Origin: an uncultured Bacteroidales bacterium
GTDB taxonomy: Bacteria > Bacteroidota > Bacteroidia > Bacteroidales > UBA932
Direction: 5' to 3'
Length of the DNA stretch: 64,000 bases
Assembly: GCA_944323825.1 (NCBI GenBank)
Contig: CALUTY010000014.1
Span: 1-64,000 of the forward strand
In this document: in pieces, positions 35,324-43,634 of the stretch
Layout of the letters: each line of letters opens with the position of its first letter
How positions within the stretch are numbered: position 1 is the first letter of the stretch
Translations under genes and position numbers: made by a program
The notes under the pieces: model-generated
Database searches by the model: none
What the model was told of the DNA's origin: nothing
Seen by the model: the letters and a program-made list of their open reading frames with translations, nothing else

Positions 35324-38300
35324 TTAGAAAGTGAGGGTAATACCGCCTGAAATGTTGCGCATTGAGGAATAGGTGAAATTGCCGTTGGAATTGGATCCTC
35401 CGGTTCCTCCGAAATACATTCTCGGGTCAAGGCCCCGCCTTGCTGAGAATACCCAGAGGTTGTCACCTGTGGCATATATCCTGAGTCCTGCGATATGAAG
35501 CTTGCTTATCCATTTTTCAGGGAAAGTATATCCTATGGTTATATTGTTTATGCTCAAATAGTTTGAACTTACAAGGAATCTGTCGCTGTCCAGCTGGTAA
35601 GAGTCATCTCCGGCATTAAGCCGCGGAATGCTGCTTCCTGAATTTTCAGGAGTCCAGGACTGGAGTATGTCCTTGTGCCAGTTGGTTCCGGCTGTGGATG
35701 AAGTTCCCGTATGCATCAAAGACTGGTATGTACCGTCATAGAGTCTTCCCCCGAGCTGGTATGAGAACTGGAGCGACACATCGAATCCGTATAGGGAAAG
35801 TGATGTCCCGAAACCTCCGTATACCGGTGCAAGGGTGCTTCCGCAGTCGGCCTGCTGTGCCTGATTGTAGTCTGTGGTGGTATTGAAGTCCCCGTTGTCG
35901 GGATCAATATAGTACAGTGCCTCTCCGGTCTCGCTGTCCACTCCTGCGAACCTCTTGTAATAGGCCTGGTAGAGCGAGCCTCCGATCCTGTATATGCGGG
36001 AAGACTCCCTTATGCCCTCGTCCCTTACATCCTCCTGCAGGTCGGCGATCCTGTTGGAGAGATAGGTCAGGTTGAAATTCAGGCTCCAGTTGATGTTCCT
36101 GGTGCTGATGAGCGTGCCGTAGAGGTCGAGCTCAAGACCCTGGTTCACTATCCGGCCCACATTTGTAGGAATGTAGCCGGTGGTGATTCCGGAAGAGTTC
36201 GGAACCGGCTGGTTGTAGAGCAGGTCTGATGTGGTGCGGTTGAAGTATTCCAGCGTACCTCCGAGCCTGTCTCCGAAGAATCCGAAGTCAAATCCCGTGT
36301 TGAAAGAGTATGAAGTCTCCCATGTGATCTCTTCATTTCCCTTATAGGACAAGGTCTTGGCATATTCTCCGGTGGTTTCCGAATAGGTGACGTCATACTG
36401 GTCCAGATAAGGGTAGTAGTTTCCGAGGTTGTCATTTCCCTGGACACCCCAGCTGGCCTTGAACTTCAGCATGTCAAGCCATCCTGATGCTCCGGCGAGG
36501 AAATTCTCTTTTGACATGAGCCATGCCCCTCCGATACTTCCGAAGTCGCCCCACCGGTGGCCTGGAGCAAACCTTGATGAACCGTCGCGGCGGTAGGAGG
36601 CACTGAGGAAGTATCTGTCCTCATAATTGTACTGTACCCTTGAAAGGATTCCTTCCGTCATATAGTTGTCGGTATATGATGTCACATCCTTGTTCGTGGT
36701 GCCTCCGGCATTGCCGAGTTCCCCGATGAACGGATTGTAGAGATGGTCATTGTATCCCTGCAGTACCTGTATCTTGAGCCTGTATTGCTCATATCCGACA
36801 AGCGCCTCAATGGAATGTTTCCCGAAAGTGTTCTTGTAGTTCGCCAGATACTGGGAATTGATGCCGGATATCCTCTGGTGGGTGACGGTGGCTGCACCGT
36901 CGCTCTCTTCGTCACTTCCTCCCCAGCGGCTGCTGAGGTTGTTGGTCCTGTCGTTGGATTCCGTGAGGGAATAGTTGACACTGAAAGTAAGCCCTTTCAC
37001 CGGAGTGACATGAGCATACCACTGCCCATAGAATGTCGTATTGATGTCGGTGTAGCGGTCATTGTCGATCATCGCTCCCGGACGGGCATTTCCCATGAAC
37101 GGACGCTGCGCATTGGTTGAGTTTGCTCCGTTGTCATATATGGGTGTCCCGGTGGCGCTTTCATACATTATGTTACCGTTTGCATCACGGACATACATAG
37201 GATATATCGGCGCTATCATGTTGGCTATGTAGAAGAGGTTGGCGGAAGACCCTGAATCCTCGTTTGCATTTCCTGTATATGTTGCCTGGCTGTAGCTCAA
37301 GTTGGTGCCAATGCGCAGCCAGTCCTTGGCCTGATAGTCAACCTTGCCGCGTCCGCTGTAACGGTTGAATCCCGAATTGTTCACAAGTCCCGTGTCATCG
37401 AGATATCCGAAGCTGGCATAATAGTTTATCCTTTCCGTGCTTCCGGATACTGTGGCATTGTATTCCTGGCGCAGGTTGCCTTTCCCGAAGATTTCGTCAT
37501 ACCAGTCATCCGGGGTATAGTAATATTCCCCGTCGCTGTAGCCGAGGGTGGCATTCGGGTTGAGCTTGAAGTTGGTTCCTATGAGCTTTTCTCCGGTGGG
37601 CACAGTGAAGACCTGATAGCCGATACCTCCGTTCGCGGTGTTGAACAGCGTATTGTCCGCATATCTGAATGCTTCGGCCGATGTCTGTCCCAGAGATATC
37701 TGTGAATTGTACAGCGCCCGGTACATGAGTTCATAGTACTGCCCCGGATTGTCTATCACATCGTAGTTCGGGATTGCCCTTTTGTTGGAACCCCATTTCG
37801 CATCAATGGTGACTTTCGCCTCTCCTGTCTTGCCTTTTTTTGTGGTGATGAGAATCACGCCGTTGGCACCGCGGGCTCCGTAGATGGCGTTTGCCGCAGC
37901 ATCCTTGAGCACTGTCATTGATTCGATGTCCGCAGGGTTGATGTTTGATATGCTTCCATCATAAGGGACGCCGTCAAGAATATAAAGCGGATTGTTGGAC
38001 GCTGACATGGACCCTATTCCGCGTATGCGGATCGTGGCGTCAGAACCTGGCCTTCCGCTTGACTGCACCACCTGTACTCCGGCCATCTGTCCGGACAGTG
38101 CCGTGGACACGTTCGACACTGACCTTTCTGCGAGCTTGTCGGAATCCACCGACGAAGCCGAGCCGGTAAATGATGATCTTGTTGCCGTGCCATATGCCAC
38201 GACTATGGTTTCTTCCAGCATTTCCGAATCGGGATGAAGGGCTATGTTGAGTATGGTTGCCCCTGCAATTTCCACCTCTACGGTCTGATATCCGATTGAA

Positions 38301-38524
38301 GAGAATATCAGAACTCCCTCCGGCGGCACATCCATGGAGAAATTTCCGTCACCGTCAGTATTGGCACCGGTCATCGTGCCCTTCAGCTGGATTGAAGCGA
38401 ACGGAACCGGCTCTCCATTGGAGGCATCCGTCACTGTCCCGCTGACAGTAATCATATCCTGCCCGTAGGCAAGTACTGCACAGAAGACCGACAACACTGT
38501 GAAAAAAAATCTGATTTTTTTCAT
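35324..38524 (-). CDS. SusC/RagA family TonB-linked outer membrane transporter
   Basis: 1066 residues. A signal ends at AYGQD. A CarboxypepD_reg-like domain follows (VSGTVTDASNGEPVPFASIQ), then a TonB-box-like LEETIVVAYGT. The plug domain carries the SusC signature SIRGIGSMSASNNPLYILDGVP-type stretch (here RIRGIGSMSASNNPLYILDG), VLKDAAANAIYGARGANGV and ITTKKG. A 22-strand barrel runs to the C-terminus and ends in ISGGITLTF. No FecR/anti-sigma-interacting N-terminal extension is present. It imports its cargo across the outer membrane using TonB. It heads the six-gene operon 38524-28685 and has a good promoter about 170 bases upstream. Confidence 0.96.
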   Translation of the reverse strand: MKKIRFFFTVLSVFCAVLAYGQDMITVSGTVTDASNGEPVPFASIQLKGTMTGANTDGDGNFSMDVPPEGVLIFSSIGYQTVEVEIAGATILNIALHPDSEMLEETIVVAYGTATRSSFTGSASSVDSDKLAERSVSNVSTALSGQMAGVQVVQSSGRPGSDATIRIRGIGSMSASNNPLYILDGVPYDGSISNINPADIESMTVLKDAAANAIYGARGANGVILITTKKGKTGEAKVTIDAKWGSNKRAIPNYDVIDNPGQYYELMYRALYNSQISLGQTSAEAFRYADNTLFNTANGGIGYQVFTVPTGEKLIGTNFKLNPNATLGYSDGEYYYTPDDWYDEIFGKGNLRQEYNATVSGSTERINYYASFGYLDDTGLVNNSGFNRYSGRGKVDYQAKDWLRIGTNLSYSQATYTGNANEDSGSSANLFYIANMIAPIYPMYVRDANGNIMYESATGTPIYDNGANSTNAQRPFMGNARPGAMIDNDRYTDINTTFYGQWYAHVTPVKGLTFSVNYSLTESNDRTNNLSSRWGGSDEESDGAATVTHQRISGINSQYLANYKNTFGKHSIEALVGYEQYRLKIQVLQGYNDHLYNPFIGELGNAGGTTNKDVTSYTDNYMTEGILSRVQYNYEDRYFLSASYRRDGSSRFAPGHRWGDFGSIGGAWLMSKENFLAGASGWLDMLKFKASWGVQGNDNLGNYYPYLDQYDVTYSETTGEYAKTLSYKGNEEITWETSYSFNTGFDFGFFGDRLGGTLEYFNRTTSDLLYNQPVPNSSGITTGYIPTNVGRIVNQGLELDLYGTLISTRNINWSLNFNLTYLSNRIADLQEDVRDEGIRESSRIYRIGGSLYQAYYKRFAGVDSETGEALYYIDPDNGDFNTTTDYNQAQQADCGSTLAPVYGGFGTSLSLYGFDVSLQFSYQLGGRLYDGTYQSLMHTGTSSTAGTNWHKDILQSWTPENSGSSIPRLNAGDDSYQLDSDRFLVSSNYLSINNITIGYTFPEKWISKLHIAGLRIYATGDNLWVFSARRGLDPRMYFGGTGGSNSNGNFTYSSMRNISGGITLTF

Positions 38525-38696
38525 CTGTTGATCTTTAAATTAAACATAAATATTGAGTAGCATGATTTATCTCCCGTACCCGTCTCATCCGTCCCTGCAG
38601 CACCGCTTCCGACCCTTTCCTTCTTGCTTTGCCGTCTCGTCCGGAAGCCTGTAAATGCAGTATTTTTAACGGGCGTTTTTTGCAGCAAATCATCCA

Positions 38697-38728
38697 CAAA
38701 GTTTGTAATAATAAATCAATATTCCAAA
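38697..38728 (-). promoter_or_regulatory. Promoter of the susC operon
   Basis: On the minus strand: TTTG (38728-38725), 20 bases, AAACTTTG (38704-38697), one mismatch from the consensus. The start point would be near 38690, leaving a leader of about 165 bases before the susC ATG. I see no riboswitch in the leader. Confidence 0.65.
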
Positions 38729-38756
38729 CATGTCTGAAACTTCCAGATTGATTAAT

Positions 38757-38778
38757 GAGTACCGATTTAGCGATACTC
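38757..38778. promoter_or_regulatory. Dyad upstream of the susC promoter
   Basis: GAGTACCG (38757-38764) and CGATACTC (38771-38778) form an inverted repeat with one mismatch and a 6-base centre, about 30 bases upstream of the -33 box. This is a plausible activator or repressor site. Apart from this dyad and the promoter, the 346-base gap 38525-38870 holds no gene that I can support. Confidence 0.4.
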
Positions 38779-38870
38779 GACTTCAAAACTGTCATTAAAA
38801 ATGCCGTAATTTTTATTTTTTGTAATGCCATGCCGAAAAATTGCCTAAAATGGAAATTTTTAAGGAATCA

Positions 38871-39440
38871 TCAAATTTTTTCATTTTGCCCTTTCAAATG
38901 GGCTATATAGTATTTTCTGAGGGTGTTACGGTGTATTCCATATTTCTTGGCAACCTTTGTCAGTGGAGTGCCCAATGCAATCATTTCAATGATTTTATCC
39001 CATTCATTATAAACTGTTACCTTTTTCCGGGAACTGCCGGGCGGGCGGCCGAGCCTGACGCCGGACTGCCTTTTCAGCGCAAGGGCTTCCCTGGTGCGCT
39101 CCGATATGAGTATACGCTCTATTTCTGCCGCAAGGGCGAAGGCAAAGGCTATTATCTTTGAATTTATGTTGTCCGAAAGGTCAAAATTGTCCTTTATGGA
39201 ATGTATCGAAATGCCTTTGCTGGAGCATATGTTAAGTATCGACATGATCATGAGCATGTTGCGTCCGAGTCTTGAGATTTCGGTACAGATGAGCATGTCC
39301 CCCTTTCCCATTTTCCGTATCATGCGCCCAAGTATGCGTTTCTCGAAAGATTTTGTTCCGGAGACAGATTCCGATACCCATTTGTCTATCACAATATTTC
39401 CTGATCTCAAACTCCTGGCTTGAGTATGTCTGCTTGTGTG
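38871..39440 (-). pseudogene. Mpi-type serine recombinase, 5'-truncated and frameshifted
   Basis: The readable part gives VSESVSGTKSFEKRILGRM, LICTEISRLGRNMLMIM (resolvase signature with the SRLGRN motif), a long helix EIERILISERTREALALKRQ, and GVRLGRPPGS. It ends in a C-terminal helix-turn-helix (TKVAKKYGIHRNTLRKYY). This matches the Bacteroides Mpi/invertase group of serine recombinases. The N-terminal YIRVST segment with the catalytic serine is missing. Just upstream, another frame (about 39385-39432) reads HKQTYSSQEFEIRKYC, which resembles the next part of such proteins, so a deletion plus frameshift lies near 39380-39400. It is therefore probably dead. Its broken end abuts a truncated plus-strand gene. 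Confidence 0.65.
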
Positions 39441-39986
39441 CAATATACCATCCTTCCGAACAATGCTCCTGAAGTGACGCATGAGATAGGGACTCAATAT
39501 ATCAATGGTATAGGTTCATCAGTCACATTGAATACAGCAGACTATTTTACAGACAAGGACGGGGAAGCGCTTACTGTCCTCGGTTCAGTGTCTGACAGGA
39601 ACATAGTGTCCTATTCATATGCTGAAGGGGTAGTGACCCTCACCGGACTGGCAGCAGGGAATGCGGATGTGAAGCTCACTGTTACTGATGCCCGTGGCGC
39701 CAATGTGTCTGTACAGTTCACTGTCCAGGTACGCGCGGCAGACAGGTCATTCGACGTCTATCCGAATCCCGTGATTTCAACCGTCAATGTCCGTACACCT
39801 GAGCAGACATCATGCAATGTCACGGTACGTACGGCTTCCGGTTCAGAGGTCTGCTCGGAAGATGTCACCATATCGATGGCTTCGCCGCTTTCGATAGACA
39901 TGTCCCATTGCGCCCCCGGTCAATATGTGGTTATACTCACATATCCTGACGGACAGACGGCAAAGTCCTCTTTTGTTAAATTATAG
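39405..39986 (+). pseudogene. 3' remnant of a T9SS-secreted surface protein (type A sorting domain)
   Basis: The frame opens after a stop at 39402 with no signal peptide or plausible start. From about 39438 it reads like the end of a large surface protein: a cadherin-like domain (YTILPNNAPEV, YFTDKDGEALTVLG, LAAGNADVKLTVTDA) and then a T9SS type A C-terminal domain (FDVYPNPVISTVNV, GQYVVILTYPDGQTAKSSFVKL). That domain directs export through the type IX system and attachment to the surface. Such domains often follow S8 protease or adhesin domains, which would lie in the lost 5' part. A PorV/PorQ-like gene begins 12 bases after the stop. Confidence 0.7.
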
Positions 39987-39998
39987 AATTGACATCTG

Positions 39999-40952
39999 AT
40001 GAGAACAATAGCATACATGGCAGCGGTTGCGGCTGCCGTCCTCCTTCCGGCAGCCGGTGCATCAGCACAGGAATCGGCCGCACTCCCGTTCCTTAATGTT
40101 CCGGTTTCACCGCGCACTGCGTCTATGGGAGGCGTTTCTTCCGGAATGGCCCCGTCTGCATATGCGCAGTTCGACAATGTTGCAGCTGTGCCGTTCCTTG
40201 AGGGATCATTTTCTGCAGGAGCATCATACGGGCTGTGGCAACCGTCGTCTGCCGACAACAATATGATAGCCCTCGGCGGTATATATAACATCGGCGACAG
40301 GTTCGGCGTCACATTCGGCGCCCTTGCCGGAATAAACGCTTCTTACGGGCTCATGGATGCCTCCGGTGCTGATGCCGGACGCTTTACCCCGAAAGATTTT
40401 AAAATCGGTGCCGGTGTATCATACCGTTTTATGGACAACATGTCGGCAGGTCTGGCTCTGAATTATGCCCGCAGCGTGCTTGCTCCTAAAAGCGACCTGT
40501 ACAAGACATCATTCGATACATTTGTTGCCGATATACAGATAATGTACCGCCTCGATGATTTCAGTTTCTCTCTCTCAGGCAACAACCTCGGAGTTCCCGT
40601 GAAGTCTGCATCGGGAACAGGATTCAGTCTTCCGATGAATGCTGAACTTTCCGCTGTCTATGAAAATGATTTTGAACGGCATCATGTTTCAGCGGGAATT
40701 GAAGGCGGGGTTTACTTCGGCGGACCTGCTGCCGGCTTCGGTTCAGTCGGGGCTGAATATATGTACAACAGCATTATAGGAATAAGGGCCGGCTACCATT
40801 ATGGTTCGGAGAAGAACGGCATCCCTTCATTTGCTTCAGCCGGTCTCGGTTTCAGATTCTGCGGAGTAAACATAGATGCCGCTTATCTCATTGCCGGAAA
40901 AGACTCTCCGATGAAGAACACCTTTTCGGTGGGAATCGGCTATTCTTTCTGA
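39999..40952 (+). CDS. PorV/PorQ-like outer membrane beta-barrel protein
   Basis: 317 residues. A signal peptide ends at ASAQE. Soon after comes VPVSPRTASMGGVSSGMA, the typical start of PorV/PorQ (FadL-like) barrels, followed by AQFDNVAAVPF, which corresponds to the usual Asn-Pro-Ala stretch. About 14 beta strands follow and the protein ends in SVGIGYSF with a terminal Phe. PorV shuttles type IX cargo and PorQ is a related protein. Lying 12 bases after a T9SS cargo remnant supports a link with type IX export, though it may be an accessory paralogue and not the core PorV. There is no clear promoter of its own. Confidence 0.75.
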   Translation: MRTIAYMAAVAAAVLLPAAGASAQESAALPFLNVPVSPRTASMGGVSSGMAPSAYAQFDNVAAVPFLEGSFSAGASYGLWQPSSADNNMIALGGIYNIGDRFGVTFGALAGINASYGLMDASGADAGRFTPKDFKIGAGVSYRFMDNMSAGLALNYARSVLAPKSDLYKTSFDTFVADIQIMYRLDDFSFSLSGNNLGVPVKSASGTGFSLPMNAELSAVYENDFERHHVSAGIEGGVYFGGPAAGFGSVGAEYMYNSIIGIRAGYHYGSEKNGIPSFASAGLGFRFCGVNIDAAYLIAGKDSPMKNTFSVGIGYSF

Positions 40953-41026
40953 CATGCTTCCGGCGAATGCCGTATACTCAGTTCATAAATTGATTTGTTA
41001 AAAAACCATATTTAACACAAGACATT

Positions 41027-42133
41027 ATGGAAATTACTATCAGAAAAGCGTTGTCAATGGCTGCAGCAGCCGTTGCCGCCACAGTAATGCTGGCATCCTG
41101 CCAGAAGGATGACCCTCAGGGAGACGGAGAGGGCAGCAGCACCACCAAGCTTGCCACTCCGGCATTGTCAGTCAGCTATCCTGAGGACGGTACCTTCACC
41201 GTATCATGGACTGCCGTTGAACATGCGGATTCATATTCATACACCGTCAACGGAGGCACTGAAACAAGCACCCAAAACACGAGTTTCACAATGACAGGCC
41301 AGGCATCCGGCACATATTCCATCCGTGTAAAGGCCGTTTCTGCAGATGAGGCTTATGAAGACTCCAACTGGGCAGGGGTTGAAGCAACTGTTGAAAATGG
41401 TGCTGCGCCTACTCCTTCAAGTTGGGAAGGCACATGGTCAATAACTTCTTCACAGACTCTGACATGGGGACCGGATCCTGATGATCCGCGATTTGTGATA
41501 GAACAAGTTGTCGATGAAGAAAAAACCGGTACTGTTACCATTGTCAGCACCGGACAATCAGATCCTGAATCAGGGGCAAGCCTGGTATATGTGTATGGTT
41601 TGTGTCCTGATTTTGATGAAGTTGCGGCAAACCAAGGTTTGGGGCAGACTCCTGCACTCGGCATAATAGCTGCCGATGGCACACTTGAAATTTATCCGGT
41701 GCAGATTACTGACCCTGCCGAGGGTGATTATATTGCATGGTATGTATTTTCAAATATTTCCATCCCTGGATATGACTCTTATATCGGCAGTGTGAATGGC
41801 GATTATCCTGCATTCATATTTACAAAGTCCGGCAATACTGCAACGGGTCTTCCGTATGAAGGGGAACTGACTGCATCATTACCGGATCAGAGCACTGTAA
41901 CTGGAACATTTAATGTGGTTGCAATGGATGTGTATTATTTCTCTGCTGAAGGCGGAATGAGTATCTTCGGCGAGAATCCAAGCTCATTCGCCGGAACATT
42001 GGAACTGACTTATGTATCTGACGACACCTCGGCCGTTACAGGTTCGTCATTCTCCGCCAGCAGCATGCCGGCATTCACCAGTCTCAAGGCAAAATATCCT
42101 GGTGTACAGGCCAAGGCAATGATGGTGAAATAA
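41027..42133 (+). CDS. Lipoprotein with FN3 domain and charged C-terminal tail
   Basis: 368 residues. Signal with lipobox MLASC (Cys about 25). One fibronectin type III domain at residues about 40-122 (TPALSVSYPEDGTFTVSWTA, YTVNGGTE, YSIRVKAVSADE) is followed by a lipocalin-like domain starting WEGTWSITSSQTLTWG. The protein ends in a basic tail (LKAKYPGVQAKAMMVK). Substrate unknown. The layout resembles the lipoproteins at 28685-30220 and 26037-28553 on the other side of the broken junction. It follows the PorV-like gene after 74 bases, and a perfect 16-base palindrome lies 50 bases after its stop. Confidence 0.7.
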   Translation: MEITIRKALSMAAAAVAATVMLASCQKDDPQGDGEGSSTTKLATPALSVSYPEDGTFTVSWTAVEHADSYSYTVNGGTETSTQNTSFTMTGQASGTYSIRVKAVSADEAYEDSNWAGVEATVENGAAPTPSSWEGTWSITSSQTLTWGPDPDDPRFVIEQVVDEEKTGTVTIVSTGQSDPESGASLVYVYGLCPDFDEVAANQGLGQTPALGIIAADGTLEIYPVQITDPAEGDYIAWYVFSNISIPGYDSYIGSVNGDYPAFIFTKSGNTATGLPYEGELTASLPDQSTVTGTFNVVAMDVYYFSAEGGMSIFGENPSSFAGTLELTYVSDDTSAVTGSSFSASSMPAFTSLKAKYPGVQAKAMMVK

Positions 42134-42182
42134 TATCTGTGCATGAAAACCAAAGGTCAATTCAGGCCTGGAATCATATTGT

Positions 42183-42220
42183 GGATGCGACAGCCCGCGC
42201 GGGCTGTCGCATCCTGTTTC
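42183..42220 (+). terminator. Perfect 16-base-arm palindrome, probable terminator
   Basis: GGATGCGACAGCCCGC (42183-42198) is directly followed by its exact reverse complement (42199-42214), then TGTTTC. It is strong enough to end the transcript of the lipoprotein gene before it; the T tract is weak. Confidence 0.6.
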
Positions 42221-42274
42221 ATTCGGGACATCTCGGCGGGCATGCCGTTTCTGAAATGAAAATCATGTCAGGCA

Positions 42275-42306
42275 TTTCATGAAAAACAAAATTATTCCTA
42301 TCTTTG
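42275..42306 (+). promoter_or_regulatory. Promoter of the second lipoprotein group
   Basis: TTTC (42275-42278), 20 bases, TATCTTTG (42299-42306). An inverted repeat TGAAATG/CATTTCA (42252-42258 and 42273-42279) overlaps the -33 box and could be an operator. The leader to the ATG at 42412 is about 100 bases. Confidence 0.6.
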
Positions 42307-42411
42307 CCCGGTCAATCACAATAAGTTCGGCAGGAAAATGCCATGCAATACTTATTTGAACTTAACATCCGTAACTGATCAATCAATAATTCCATAAAAC
42401 AATCATTATTT

Positions 42412-43584
42412 ATGAGACAGAACCTGAAAATTGTTCTCATGCTTCTTGCTGCATCCGCATTCGCGGCATCATGCCAGAAGGACGGGGACGGAAATACAGG
42501 TCAGCAGCCGCAGACACCGGGAGGATTTGAAGAACTTGTTCCGGAGAGGCCTGATTATGTAAATGCGAATCTTATCTATTACGGGAATGGAGGTGATGAT
42601 GAGCTCCCGGACGAATGGCTGCTCAATCTTTATACCGACATGGAAGTCGTCGGAGGCAATCCTATCGGCCCGGGGCAATACCTGTGCATCAATTTCTATG
42701 CTCCGGTTAACCAGGCTCAGGAGCCTTCTCTCAATTATCTTAAGGGCCAATATGGCATGCCCTCAAGTTCCGGACTTGCCGAAAGCACCTATATTCAGGG
42801 AGAAATCTACAATATCGACACTCCGCTCGGAAGCATCACCATGCCCGGCGGCACATTCTACGGCGACATACCGGCCGGAGAATACGAGTTTGAACCGGAT
42901 CTGATCCGGGAAGGCAGCTTCAGCATTACTGCCAATGAAGACGGCACCTGGACAATTGACGGCATTCTCGTGGGGACGCAATATACCAAACGGTATTTCT
43001 CATACACGGGCGAATTCAATCCGGTGGACAATTCTGACCAGGGCAGCAGCCAGGATATTCCCAACTCGAATCTTAAGGAAGACATAGAACTGGACGGTCT
43101 CACCGAGGCCAGGCTGCTGGACAAGGGAGATTTCTTTGTGACGGGAGAAAACAATTACCGTCTCTTCCTGCTGTATCTTGCAGAAAAAGGAGTTGACATT
43201 TCCGCAGATTATCCGGCCGGAACGGGCAGACTTCTCCATCTGGAGCTTCTCGTCCCTGCTGATGCCGACCCGCAAGACGGGATACCGGCAGGAGAATACA
43301 CCATGGCAAGCAGGATTTCAGGCGGCTCGTACATGCCGAAAGAAAATATTGTGCCGTTCCGGGTTGTAGAAGGATGTGCAAATGTTTTCGAATATAATAC
43401 CGGCACATGGTATCAGGAATTGTCCGACGGCATGTGGGTGAATTACGGCCGCATCACCGGAGGAAAGGTGACTGTGGAGCGTGACGGTAATGCCCATACA
43501 CTTACAATAGAGCTTACAGACTGCAGTGATCCTGCCTTTTCTGTGAGCGGAGTATGGACCACTGACGGCCAGATTCCTCTCTGA
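42412..43584 (+). CDS. Lipoprotein with two related beta domains, family not recognised
   Basis: 390 residues. Lipobox FAASC (Cys21). Two similar halves follow. The first runs LIYYGNGGDDELPDEWLLNLYTD, then GPGQYLCINFYAP and PAGEYEF. The second runs RLLDKGDFFVTGENNYRLFLLYL, then GRLLHLELLVP, GIPAGEYTM and GGSYMP. Each has the pattern of a strand-rich module with a PxGxY turn, which suggests an internal duplication. No catalytic motif is seen. It starts a transcript that seems to run through the next two lipoprotein genes (50 and 14 bases apart). Confidence 0.68.
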   Translation: MRQNLKIVLMLLAASAFAASCQKDGDGNTGQQPQTPGGFEELVPERPDYVNANLIYYGNGGDDELPDEWLLNLYTDMEVVGGNPIGPGQYLCINFYAPVNQAQEPSLNYLKGQYGMPSSSGLAESTYIQGEIYNIDTPLGSITMPGGTFYGDIPAGEYEFEPDLIREGSFSITANEDGTWTIDGILVGTQYTKRYFSYTGEFNPVDNSDQGSSQDIPNSNLKEDIELDGLTEARLLDKGDFFVTGENNYRLFLLYLAEKGVDISADYPAGTGRLLHLELLVPADADPQDGIPAGEYTMASRISGGSYMPKENIVPFRVVEGCANVFEYNTGTWYQELSDGMWVNYGRITGGKVTVERDGNAHTLTIELTDCSDPAFSVSGVWTTDGQIPL

Positions 43585-43634
43585 TTGTCACAGAATCTCT
43601 CAATTATCTATTATAACCTTAAATCCCCGACAAG

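Noticed and set aside
38525..38870. Invertible promoter in front of susC
   Set aside because: The nearby recombinase made this attractive, but I found no pair of matching inverted repeats flanking the promoter, and the recombinase looks dead.
39440..39497. Upstream start for the recombinase
   Set aside because: This part is antisense to the T9SS remnant and has no serine-recombinase N-terminal motif.
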